Origin: Rhodobacter sp.
GTDB taxonomy: Bacteria > Pseudomonadota > Alphaproteobacteria > Rhodobacterales > Rhodobacteraceae
NCBI GenBank assembly: GCA_027484145.1
Contig: JAIXUH010000010.1
Span: 54,378 to 118,377 of the forward strand
Reading direction: 5' to 3'
DNA: 64,000 bases
Shown: positions 44,586-53,026 of the stretch, piece by piece
How the letters are laid out: every line of letters starts with the position of its first letter
Position numbering within the stretch: position 1 is the first letter of the stretch
The notes under the pieces: generated by a model
What the model was told of the DNA's origin: nothing
What the model saw: only the letters and a program-made list of their open reading frames with translations
The model's database searches: none
Program-made: the position numbers and the translations under genes

Positions 44586-45349
44586 CGATCCGGCGTCGTG
44601 ATCTCTTTGTAGTGGGGGGCATCATTGCCGTGATCTATGGACTGCGGGCCTTGCCTTGGGACCGGCTTGGCGGACGCGGGCTTTCCTATGTCGACATCGA
44701 GGGTGTGCCGCCATTTCGTCGACTGGAGCTGCCCGGTCAGACCTCCACGGCAAACATCGCACTTGTCAGTCTCGATGGGCCACTACCTGAAGCGGGAGCA
44801 CGCAGGGCGCGCATGGAGACCCTGCGCACCGACCCATGTCCGGCCTTATTTGGGAACAGCGCCTCCAATTCTGAGGTTCCCATCGCCTACTTCAGCGAGT
44901 TTCGTTGTCCGTTCTGCCGTGCTCTCGAGCGAGATCTTGAAAGCCTACTGGCCGAGGACCCAGCGACATTCCGGCTCGTGCAACACGAACTTCCGATCTT
45001 CGGGCCGCCGTCTGAGCTGGCCGCCCGGGCATCCGTTGCCGCCGCACGTCAGGGCAAGCAACAGGAGCTTCGCCGCCGCTTCATGCGGACACCGATGGTT
45101 GCGGAAGAGGCCTCGGTACGTCGTGTTGCGGAGTCCCTTGATCTGGATGTCGAGCAGCTCTTAATCGACATGTCCTCCGCCGGGGTCCAGGCCGAACTCG
45201 ACCGAACACGCGCACTTGCCGATCTCTTCGGGTTCATCGGCACCCCAGGTCTGGTGATCGGACGGACCGTGCTCAGCGGTGCGGTTCCCCTTTCCCTCCT
45301 CCGACAGATTGCGGAAGAAGAGAAGGCCGAACCATTTCCGGTCTGTTGA
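44582..45349 (+). CDS. DsbA-family thiol oxidoreductase
   Basis: A 255-residue membrane-anchored protein with active site C-P-F-C near residue 117 and cis-Pro G-T-P-G-L-V-I-G near 220. The start is a GTG at 44582 that overlaps the L,D-transpeptidase stop. A linker of about 80 residues separates the anchor from the domain. Translational coupling to a YkuD gene suggests a shared task, for L,D-transpeptidases use a catalytic Cys that must stay reduced. Confidence 0.87.
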   Translation: MTIRRRDLFVVGGIIAVIYGLRALPWDRLGGRGLSYVDIEGVPPFRRLELPGQTSTANIALVSLDGPLPEAGARRARMETLRTDPCPALFGNSASNSEVPIAYFSEFRCPFCRALERDLESLLAEDPATFRLVQHELPIFGPPSELAARASVAAARQGKQQELRRRFMRTPMVAEEASVRRVAESLDLDVEQLLIDMSSAGVQAELDRTRALADLFGFIGTPGLVIGRTVLSGAVPLSLLRQIAEEEKAEPFPVC

Positions 45350-45353
45350 TGCG

Positions 45354-45941
45354 ATGAACACACCAACTCATATGCTGATCGGGGCCGCTGTCTTTGCGCG
45401 GCCCGTCGTGCCGTCCACTCTGGTAGCGGCCATACTGGGCGGGCTCGCTCCTGATGTTCCGATGTTTGCGTTGGTCCTATTTTCGACACGCCTGGTCGGA
45501 ATTCCGCAGCATGAAGTCTTTGGAGACCTCTTCTACTCGCACTCATGGCAGGCCGTCTTTGCCGTTGATCACAGCTTTTTCGTCTGGGGCCTGCTTCTTG
45601 CTCTTGGACACTGGCGACTTCACCTCATTCTCACCGCCTTTGCAGGAGCCGGCTTTTTGCATGCGGCCACCGACTTCGTCACCCATCATGACGATGCCCG
45701 CCGCCAATTCTGGCCCGTGTCGGACTGGGTATTCCGCAGTCCGGTCAGCTACTGGGACCCGAACTATTACGGCGGTATCATCGGCGTGGTGGAACTTGGG
45801 CTGGTTCTGTTCGCCACTGCCTTTCTCTGCTGGCGGCACCGAAAACTCTGGCAGCGCGTCGTGATCGTCATTTTGGCCGCTGTGATCGTCGTACCCGTGA
45901 TAGTTACAGGTGGCTTCCACGGACTTCACGGCATGGGCTGA
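45354..45941 (+). CDS. Inner-membrane hydrolase-like protein (YdjM/DUF457 type)
   Basis: A 195-residue protein with about five membrane segments and scattered His/Asp typical of the YdjM/membrane-bound metal-dependent hydrolase group: N-T-P-T-H-M-L-I-G at the start, G-L-A-P-D-V-P, F-Y-S-H-S-W and A-T-D-F-V-T-H-H-D-D. The ATG at 45354 overlaps nothing but is close after the DsbA stop. Substrate unknown; lipid phosphatase or phospholipase-like action is a family guess. Confidence 0.75.
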   Translation: MNTPTHMLIGAAVFARPVVPSTLVAAILGGLAPDVPMFALVLFSTRLVGIPQHEVFGDLFYSHSWQAVFAVDHSFFVWGLLLALGHWRLHLILTAFAGAGFLHAATDFVTHHDDARRQFWPVSDWVFRSPVSYWDPNYYGGIIGVVELGLVLFATAFLCWRHRKLWQRVVIVILAAVIVVPVIVTGGFHGLHGMG

Positions 45942-46051
45942 AAGAGCGCACCGCAGCGTGCTTCAGGTTCCCGCTCGGCATGGCTTGCATGGCCATTCAG
46001 GATTGATCGCGCCTCCCCTAGCAGCTTACTGAAAAGCACGCTTGGTCTTGC

Positions 46052-48169
46052 TAGGCGCTCAATATCGCCTTAGTTCGATCTGTATCGCCGCAGGAGTTGT
46101 GCATTGATCGCTACAATAATGGTCGATGCCGACATGAATACGGCGCCGACTGCAGGTGTCATTAGGAAGCCGGTGCCGAACGTGATGCCAGCAGCCATTG
46201 GAATGGCAAATGCGTTGTATCCGGTCGCCCAGATCAGGTTCTACACCATCTTCGAATACGTCGCTCGGGACAGGCCAAGAATGGCCTCCACATCCCGTGG
46301 GTCAGAACGCACCAGGACCACGTCGGCGGATTCCACGGCGACATCCGTCCCCGCACCAATGGCAATTCCAAGATCGGCTTCGACGAGCGCCGGCGCGTCG
46401 TTCACCCCGTCTCCAACCATTGCGACCTTCAGACCCCGGGCGCGAAGTTCTTTCACGCGGGCCGCTTTCTGATCCGGGAGGACCTGTGCGAAATATTCAT
46501 CGAGGCCGAGTTCTGCAGCGACCGATTTCGCGACCCCCTCGGCGTCTCCCGTCATCATGATGGACCTGACACCTCTGGCCTTGAGACGTGCCACGACATC
46601 ACGCGATTCCGCGCGCACGATGTCTGCCAAAGCCAGCAACGCATAGGGCTGGCCGCCAACCTCCAGCACCACGACGGTCTTGCCTGCCTCCTCCAGCAGG
46701 GCAAGGCGCGGGTCGGTCACGGGTCGGCCTTGCCGCCGAAGATGACTAGGGCTGACGATGGCGACCTCCCGCCCGTCCACACGTGCCGTAACCCCCGCAC
46801 CGGTGATGCTCTGCAAGCCTTCCGGGGCCGGAAAGTCTATGCCACGGGCTTTTGCGGCGGCGACAATCCCAGTAGCGATCGGATGCTGCGACTGGCTTTC
46901 AACCGATGCCGCAAGACGCAAGGCGGTCGTCTCGTCGCCATCTTGCAGCAACACCAGATCGCTTACGCCGAATCTGCCTTCAGTCAGGGTGCCGGTCTTG
47001 TCGAAGACCACCGCGTTCAGATCCCGCGCACGCTCAAAGGCGGCGCGGTCGCGGATCAGCAGTCCATTGCGCGCGGCCAGCGACGTCGAGACGGCCACGA
47101 CAAGCGGCACGGCAAGGCCGAGCGCATGCGGACAGGCGATGACCATGACTGTCACCATCCGCTCAAGCGCAAAGGTGGCCCCCGCCCCGACCGCATACCA
47201 GTAACCGAACGATCCGAGGCCGACGGTGATGGCAATCCAGGTCAGGATAGTTGCGGCGCGCGAAGCCAGATCCTGTGTGCGCGAGCGGCTGTCCTGTGCT
47301 GCTTTCACCATGGCGATGACCTGCGACAGGTAGGTTGCCTCGCCCGTCGCCTTCACCTCGATGGTGACGGCACCTTCGCCATTTACCGCACCGCCGATGA
47401 CAGCCTCGCCGGCAGACCGCGTGACAGGTTTCGATTCCCCGGTCAGCATGGCCTCGTTGAAGGATGATGTGCCTTCGATGATCTTTCCATCGACCGGCAC
47501 CTTGGCACCGGGGCGGATCACGACCCGGTCGCCGGCGATTAAGGCCGCGACGGGCACGTCCTCCGTTCCACCGTCCGCGGTCACCCGCAGTGCGGTATCC
47601 GGCAGCAGGCGTACAAGTTCCTCCAAAGCGCGAGAAGCGCCGAGGACGGACCGCATCTCAAGCCAATGCCCCAAAAGCATGATCGTGACGAGCGTGGCCA
47701 GTTCCCAATAGAACGGCTCTCCACCGGGCAGTCCTAGTGTGACGGCAGCCGAGTAGTAATAGGCTGTCGAGATGGCAAGCGCGACAAGCGTCATCATGCC
47801 CGGACGACCACTGCGGATTTCCGGAAGCGCCCCTTTCAGGAATGGCCAGCCGCCCCAGAAATAGATGATGGAAGAGAGGGCCAGCGCGACCCACTCTTCC
47901 CCGGCAAACAGGGGTGCCATCCCCTGCCCCGTGAAGTTCCGCACCATCGGCGACAGCACCAAGACTGGGACAGTCAGGACGAGGCATACCCAGAACCGGC
48001 GGCGGAAATCGGCCACCATGTCACCGTGTCCTGCGTGGGCACTACCCCCCTGTGGCGCATGCCCCATCGCGGTGTGATCAACTGTGGGTTTGGCACCATG
48101 ACCCATCCCGGCATGGTCCATTCCGGCGTTCGCCGGGTGGTTGTCCGGTTTCTCCGCGCTGCTGGCCAT
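46052..48169 (-). pseudogene. copB: CopB-type Cu-ATPase interrupted by an in-frame amber codon
   Basis: A P1B-3-type ATPase with Met/His-rich N-terminus (M-D-H-A-G-M-G-H, residues 1-50), membrane motif C-P-H-A-L-G near residue 345 and D-K-T-G-T-L-T near 390. The frame reads to Val642, then a TAG (46243-46241) where a Gln codon (CAG) is expected. Reading past it, the frame continues for 62 normal residues ([11 protein letters not shown] ... R-R-Y) to a stop at 46054-46052. The stop removes the last two membrane helices. AAAGGAG precedes the ATG. It could be a true mutation, a sequencing error, or a suppressed codon. Confidence 0.88.
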
Positions 48170-48202
48170 CGAACCGAACTCCTTTGCGTCCCGGATTAAC
48201 AG

Positions 48203-48232
48203 GCGGCGCGGCCGATCCCGACCGCGCCGCCC
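48203..48232 (-). repeat. GC-rich hairpin between DUF305 gene and copB
   Basis: A perfect 10-bp stem, GGCGGCGCGG / CCGCGCCGCC, with a 10-base loop. It lies after the DUF305 stop and before the copB ribosome site, on their common minus strand. No T run follows, so it may reduce readthrough into copB or protect the upstream mRNA. Confidence 0.5.
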
Positions 48233-48247
48233 AAGGTCATCCCGGGC

Positions 48248-48673
48248 TTACATGCCCTTGGTGGCGAGAAAGGCCTTGAGCGTGGCGATCTCGGATTCCT
48301 GCGCCGCAATGATCGCCTCCGCCAGCTTGCGCATTTCGGGGTCCTTGCCGAATTCAAGCTGGATCTTCGCCATGTCAATGGCGGCCTGATGGTGAGGGAT
48401 CATGCCCCGGGCGAAATCGATATCCGGGTCGCCGGTATAGGGGACCATCATGTCGGCCATCATTTTGTCCATTGCGGCAGCGCTGGCGACGGTAGCCGGG
48501 TCATTGGCGAGTTCCGGGGGTATCAGGGTCGCATGGCTCATCATGCCCATATCCCCCATGCCCATGCCACCCATGTTGGAGTGGTCCATGCCTTCCATGG
48601 TCTGCTGGGCAAATGCGATCCCACCGACAACAGCAACAGCCGCAATAGACAGCGCGAGAGTACGTTTGTTCAT
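48248..48673 (-). CDS. DUF305 copper-binding protein (CopM-like)
   Basis: A 141-residue exported protein. A signal peptide is followed by a Met-rich stretch (M-E-G-M-D-H-S-N-M-G-G-M-G-M) and a DUF305 domain with H-H-Q-A-A-I-D-M near residue 96 and E-M-R-K-L-A-E-A-I-I near 115. DUF305 proteins such as CopM bind copper in the periplasm. It lies 29 bases after copZ. Confidence 0.9.
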   Translation of the reverse strand: MNKRTLALSIAAVAVVGGIAFAQQTMEGMDHSNMGGMGMGDMGMMSHATLIPPELANDPATVASAAAMDKMMADMMVPYTGDPDIDFARGMIPHHQAAIDMAKIQLEFGKDPEMRKLAEAIIAAQESEIATLKAFLATKGM

Positions 48674-48702
48674 TCAGATTTTCCTTCGATGATTATGTTT
48701 TG

Positions 48703-48891
48703 TCAGGCAGGCGCGTAGCCGACCTCGGTCAGCGCCGCGACCAACCGGTCGCGAGAAGCCGCTGATTTGACTTCGACCTTGTGCGAGGCCGGATCCGCGC
48801 TCACCTCGGCGGAGGGGTCTACCGCCTGGATCGCCTTGGTGACGCTGCGCGCGCAGCCGCCGCAGGTCATGTTCTCGATATGGAACTGCAT
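48703..48891 (-). CDS. copZ: CopZ-type HMA copper chaperone
   Basis: A 62-residue HMA domain with N-M-T-C-G-G-C near residues 7-13 and a beta-alpha-beta-beta-alpha-beta length. It is divergent from copA and has its own CueR-like promoter. It carries Cu(I) in the cytoplasm to CopA or CueR. Confidence 0.93.
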   Translation of the reverse strand: MQFHIENMTCGGCARSVTKAIQAVDPSAEVSADPASHKVEVKSAASRDRLVAALTEVGYAPA

Positions 48892-48926
48892 GAGTGTCTC
48901 CTTCGGACAGTCGTCTCATGCACCTC

Positions 48927-48957
48927 GATATGGGCCTTCCCACCGTTGTAAGGTCAA
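48927..48957 (-). promoter_or_regulatory. CueR-type promoter of the copZ operon
   Basis: On the minus strand: -35 TTGACC (48957-48952), dyad across CCTTACA-ACG-GTGGGAAGG, and -10-like CATATC (48932-48927), spacer 19 bases. It is back-to-back with the copA promoter, with 38 bases between the two -35 boxes. Confidence 0.78.
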
Positions 48958-48995
48958 GAGAACAATTCCGTGATCAGACAAAATGAAATCAGGGC

Positions 48996-49026
48996 TTGAC
49001 CTTGCCATTATGGGAAGCCCTATCTC
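48996..49026 (+). promoter_or_regulatory. CueR-type promoter of copA
   Basis: -35 TTGACC (48996-49001), dyad CCTTGCCA-TTA-TGGGAAG, -10 TATCTC (49021-49026), spacer 19 bases. This is close to the copA promoters reported for CueR/HmrR. Because the promoter lies inside a longer open frame, the copA ATG must be 49061 and not 48983. Confidence 0.87.
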
Positions 49027-49060
49027 AGTCAGCGGAGTACCTCGACACTGGAGTGCCGCT

Positions 49061-51538
49061 ATGAACATACAAACCCTTCATCACGCCACGGCGGATCTCG
49101 GCAGGATCGTGATCGACGTCGACGGCATGACCTGCGCATCCTGTGTTGGGCGCGTTGAACGCGCACTGCAGGCTGTCCCCGGGGTAAAAACTGCAGCCGT
49201 CAACCTTGCGACGGAACGGGCAGAAATCATCGGATCGGGCCTGGACCGATCGGCTCTGGTCAAGGCAATCGAGGACGCGGGCTATGATGTGCCAACGCGT
49301 CCGATCGATATCGTCATCGAGGGTATGACCTGCGCCTCCTGTGTGGCACGGGTGGAGCGGGCCTTGAAGACGGTACCCGGCGTGACCGTAGCCAATGTCA
49401 ATCTGGCCACGGAACGCGCCACGGTCACCGGAACCGCGGACCTTGCCGCCCTGATCGGCGCAATCGCGGATGCGGGGTACGAAGCGCGGGCAGCGGCCGA
49501 AACCGCCATCATGTCAGAAGAGTCCGCCGCGAAGAAAACGGCCGAGGAAGCCGCATTGAGGCGCGATGTGCTTTTTGCTGCGGCTCTGACGCTGCCGGTG
49601 TTTGTCCTCGAGATGGGATCGCATCTGTTCTTGTGGGTCCACATGGCGGTGATGAACAGCATTGGCATGCAGAACAGCTGGTACATTCAGTTCGCCTTGA
49701 CGACCGTAGTCCTCCTTGGTCCTGGCCTCAGGTTTTACCGCAAGGGGTTTCCGGCCCTGGCGCGTCTGGCGCCTGACATGAACAGCCTGGTCGCGGTCGG
49801 AACGTTGGCTGCCTTCGGCTATTCCCTGGTGGCAACCTTTGCCCCCGGCGTCCTGCCCCTAGGCACCCAGAATGTCTATTTCGAGGCGGCGGCAGTCATC
49901 GTCACATTGATCCTCCTTGGTCGTCTGCTTGAAGCCCGCGCCAAAGGCCGGACCTCAGAGGCGATCAAGCGGCTGGTCGGACTTCAGGCGAAGACCGCCC
50001 GTGTCCTTCGCAATGGCGGCCTTGTCGAAGTGCCGGTCGCCGAAGTCCGCCCCGGTGATATCGTCGAGGTCCGCCCTGGCGAGCGGGTGCCGGTCGACGG
50101 CGAGGTCACGACGGGCGCAAGCTGGATCGACGAAAGCATGATCTCTGGCGAGCCCCTGCCGGTCGAGAAGGCACCGGGCAGCACCGTGACCGGCGGCACA
50201 GTAAACCAGACCGGCGCGTTCAACTTCCGGGCGACGGCGGTGGGTGAGGCCACGATGCTGGCTCAGATCATCCGCATGGTCGAAGCCGCGCAAGGCGGAA
50301 AGCTGCCGATTCAGGCGCTGGTCGACCGCGTGACGATGTGGTTCGTTCCCGTGGTTATGGCGATTGCCGTGCTGACCTTCGCCGTCTGGCTGATCCTCGG
50401 GCCTGATCCGGCCCTGACCTTTGGCCTGGTCAACGCCGTCGCCGTCCTCATCATTGCCTGCCCCTGCGCCATGGGTCTGGCCACGCCAACGTCGATCATG
50501 GTCGGCACCGGGCGTGGTGCCGAGATGGGCGTGCTCTTCCGCAAGGGCGAGGCCCTGCAGGCCTTGCAGACTGTCAAGGTGGTCGCGTTCGACAAGACCG
50601 GTACCCTGACCGAGGGCAAGCCGCGCCTGACCGACATGGCTCTGGCACCGGGCTTCGCCCGCGCCGCGGTCCTTGCCGTGGTGGCTGCTGTCGAAGCGAA
50701 GTCCGAGCATCCGATCGCCCGCGCCATTGTCGCGGCGGCCGAAGCCGAGGGCCTGATCCTTCCTGAGGTCACTACCTTCGATTCCGTCACCGGTTTCGGT
50801 GTCACGGCGGCGGCGGGCGGGCAGCGGGTCGACGTCGGCGCCGACCGCTACATGGTCAAGCTCGGCCTCGATGTCTCCCGCTTCGGCGACACCGCGACCC
50901 GGCTCGGCGACGAGGGCAAGTCACCGCTCTATGCCGCCATCGACGGCAAGCTTGCTGCAATCATCGCCGTTGCGGACCCGATCAAGGAAACCACGCCGCA
51001 GGCGATCCAGGCATTGCACCTGCTGGGGCTGAAGGTTGCCTTGATCACTGGCGACAATAGCCGCACGGCGAACGCCATCGCCCGCCAGCTTGGCATCGAC
51101 GAAGTTGTGGCCGAGGTGCTGCCCGACGGCAAGGTCGCTGCGGTGAAACGTCTGAAGGCACTGGGTGCGCTGGCCTATGTCGGCGACGGGATCAACGATG
51201 CGCCCGCCCTGGCCGAAGCGGATGTGGGCCTTGCCGTCGGAACCGGCACCGACATTGCCATCGAAGCGGCGGACGTCGTCCTGATGTCGGGCAGGCTGAC
51301 TGCCGTCTCGGATGCCATCGCGCTTTCCAAGGCCACGATGCGAAACATCCGCCAGAACCTGTTCTGGGCCTTCATCTACAACGCCCTGCTGATCCCGGTT
51401 GCCGCAGGCGCACTCTGGCCCGCCTTCGGTATCCTGCTGTCGCCGATCTTTGCCGCCGCTGCGATGGCGCTGTCGTCGGTCTTCGTCCTCGGCAATGCGC
51501 TGCGACTGCGGCGCTTTGCACCTTCAATCGCCGCGTAA
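49061..51538 (+). CDS. copA: CopA-type Cu(I)-exporting P1B-1 ATPase
   Basis: An 825-residue ATPase with two HMA domains (G-M-T-C-A-S-C near residues 22 and 88), [10 protein letters not shown] near 466, D-K-T-G-T-L-T near 511 and the Cu(I) residues of the last two helices (Y-N-A-L-L and M-A-L-S-S). GGAG lies seven bases before the ATG. It pumps Cu(I) or Ag(I) from the cytoplasm. Its regulator cueR follows 12 bases later. Confidence 0.97.
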   Translation: MNIQTLHHATADLGRIVIDVDGMTCASCVGRVERALQAVPGVKTAAVNLATERAEIIGSGLDRSALVKAIEDAGYDVPTRPIDIVIEGMTCASCVARVERALKTVPGVTVANVNLATERATVTGTADLAALIGAIADAGYEARAAAETAIMSEESAAKKTAEEAALRRDVLFAAALTLPVFVLEMGSHLFLWVHMAVMNSIGMQNSWYIQFALTTVVLLGPGLRFYRKGFPALARLAPDMNSLVAVGTLAAFGYSLVATFAPGVLPLGTQNVYFEAAAVIVTLILLGRLLEARAKGRTSEAIKRLVGLQAKTARVLRNGGLVEVPVAEVRPGDIVEVRPGERVPVDGEVTTGASWIDESMISGEPLPVEKAPGSTVTGGTVNQTGAFNFRATAVGEATMLAQIIRMVEAAQGGKLPIQALVDRVTMWFVPVVMAIAVLTFAVWLILGPDPALTFGLVNAVAVLIIACPCAMGLATPTSIMVGTGRGAEMGVLFRKGEALQALQTVKVVAFDKTGTLTEGKPRLTDMALAPGFARAAVLAVVAAVEAKSEHPIARAIVAAAEAEGLILPEVTTFDSVTGFGVTAAAGGQRVDVGADRYMVKLGLDVSRFGDTATRLGDEGKSPLYAAIDGKLAAIIAVADPIKETTPQAIQALHLLGLKVALITGDNSRTANAIARQLGIDEVVAEVLPDGKVAAVKRLKALGALAYVGDGINDAPALAEADVGLAVGTGTDIAIEAADVVLMSGRLTAVSDAIALSKATMRNIRQNLFWAFIYNALLIPVAAGALWPAFGILLSPIFAAAAMALSSVFVLGNALRLRRFAPSIAA

Positions 51539-51550
51539 GGAGGCCCTGAG

Positions 51551-52021
51551 ATGAACATCGGTGAAGCTTCAAAATCTTCGGGCGTTTCCGCCAAGATGAT
51601 TCGCTACTATGAGTCGATAGGGCTCATTCCGGCAGCAGGAAGGACGGTTGCAGGATATCGCGTCTACACGATGACCGATGTTCAGCTTCTGCGCTTCATC
51701 CGAAGGGCGCGCGACTTGGGTTTTTCCGTCGAGAAGATCGAGGAGTTGCTGGCGCTCTGGCAGGATCGTTCGCGGCAGAGTGCAGATGTGAAACAGATTG
51801 CCCTTCATCAGATCGCCGGTCTTGAAGTTCGAATTCGTGAAATGCAGGCAATGATGGACACGCTTCGTCATCTGGCAGATGCGTGCTGCGGCGATCACCG
51901 CCCGGACTGTCCGATCCTTGCCGACCTCGTGAATGGCCCCGACCATGGCAGCGGAGCGCGCGAGGAAGATCAACAATCCGCGCCCCGCTCCGGCAAGGCT
52001 GCCGGACTTCAAGCGCATTGA
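51551..52021 (+). CDS. cueR: CueR/HmrR-type MerR copper regulator
   Basis: A 156-residue MerR regulator with the copper signature: Ser77, Cys112 and Cys120 in A-C-C-G-D-H-R-P-D-C-P-I-L, as in CueR. An extra Cys at 113 and a long basic tail after residue 125 are not usual. AAGGAGG precedes the ATG. It should control the copA and copZ promoters nearby. Confidence 0.94.
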   Translation: MNIGEASKSSGVSAKMIRYYESIGLIPAAGRTVAGYRVYTMTDVQLLRFIRRARDLGFSVEKIEELLALWQDRSRQSADVKQIALHQIAGLEVRIREMQAMMDTLRHLADACCGDHRPDCPILADLVNGPDHGSGAREEDQQSAPRSGKAAGLQAH

Positions 52022-52627
52022 CATTCCGCGGTATGCGCATGATCGTGATTTTGTTTGGTGTTCATGGGACGCAGAATCCCCGAACTAAATCGGGAATGAG
52101 GAAGGGCGGACCCAGCTGCGGCGCCGAATACCTCAGCCGCCCCCGCGACTTGATTTCATTGGATTCTTTGTCCCGGATTTAACGACAACGTGACACCTGG
52201 CTTGCTGCACGCGGTCAGTAACGTGTTTTTGCGGGGGCTCACTTCCATGATCCCCTGCATTTGCCCGGAATCCTGAAACGGAAGACAAAATCTCTATGCT
52301 CGCCCCTACCGGGGCGAGTTCGTCGGGCAGTTCCTTTGCTGTCTGATCGGCTGAAGAGGTGACGTGCAATTGCGTCGGTAGTTGCTGCATGTGTCGCCTG
52401 GAGCCGTACCAAGCGCTCTGCTGTTAAGTTCGACGAGGACTACCCAGTACTACCGGCCGATGTGGATGCAATCAGGCTACCAGATAGGTCCCAAACACTG
52501 ACGTCGTCCTGTCGCGCTCGGTCCAGAAAATCTCATCAGGCTTGTCCCACATCCGCACGATGATTTCGTCAATACTAGTGAGCAGAGAGGGCGGGCACCA
52601 ACTCGGCGAGTTGGCGACCGTTTCATC
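52022..52627. other. 606-base gap with hairpins but no supported gene
   Basis: No open frame here has credible coding features. There is a perfect hairpin CTCGCCCC-TACC-GGGGCGAG (52299-52318) and a near-perfect palindrome CCAACTCG-G-CGAGTTGG (52598-52614), 14 bases after the stop of the gene at 52628, which could end the czc operon, though neither has a T run. A minus-strand segment around 52476-52600 reads as an uninterrupted protein-like frame without a start and may be a gene remnant. It could mark an old junction between two modules. Confidence 0.45.
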
Positions 52628-53011
52628 TTAGTATTTTGCCTGGGCCGTGGTCCCGTCGGGGGCAACAAGCTGGAGCGCTCCTTTGACGTCTTTAGCAACC
52701 GCGACAGCAGCAGCCCCGATGAGTTGACCGTTGGCATCCGGAGTAAGCTCAAACCGCTGTGCACTGCCGTCGACCAGCAAGATTGCGTTGCCCGTCCATC
52801 CCTCTGCCGATAACGGCTGATCTGCCCCGTCATAAAGGTAGACAATCACATTAGGAGTGTCGTTCGCGACCAGTTCCGCGTGCCACGCCCCTGCATCGAC
52901 TTTCCAACCACCGTTCGGCCCGGGCCGTGGCTCGTGGGCAAAGGCTGAAAGCGCGACTAATGAAGCCAAGGCAGACAGGCCGAGGCGGAAGGATATTCTG
53001 GAAAGGCGCAT
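52628..53011 (-). CDS. Small exported protein of the second HME-RND operon
   Basis: A 127-residue protein with a signal peptide (L-S-A-F-A-H) and a beta-rich mature domain starting P-R-P-G-P-N-G-G. It lies 15 bases after the RND pump gene on the same strand. No Met or His cluster is seen apart from the His at the processing site. Such proteins often follow HME-RND genes; function unknown. Confidence 0.75.
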   Translation of the reverse strand: MRLSRISFRLGLSALASLVALSAFAHEPRPGPNGGWKVDAGAWHAELVANDTPNVIVYLYDGADQPLSAEGWTGNAILLVDGSAQRFELTPDANGQLIGAAAVAVAKDVKGALQLVAPDGTTAQAKY

Positions 53012-53026
53012 TTTGGGCTCCGATGT

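Noticed and set aside
48983..49060. An upstream start for copA at 48983
   Set aside because: The CueR-type -35 and -10 (48996-49026) lie inside this part, so it cannot be in the mRNA from that promoter.
52299..52318. The hairpin CTCGCCCC/GGGGCGAG as a rho-independent terminator
   Set aside because: No T run follows on either strand, and no gene ends next to it.
52133..52845. Two minus-strand frames in and beside the 52 kb gap as genes
   Set aside because: One has no ribosome site or recognisable domain, the other overlaps the exported protein at 52628 in another frame with a shadow-like composition.
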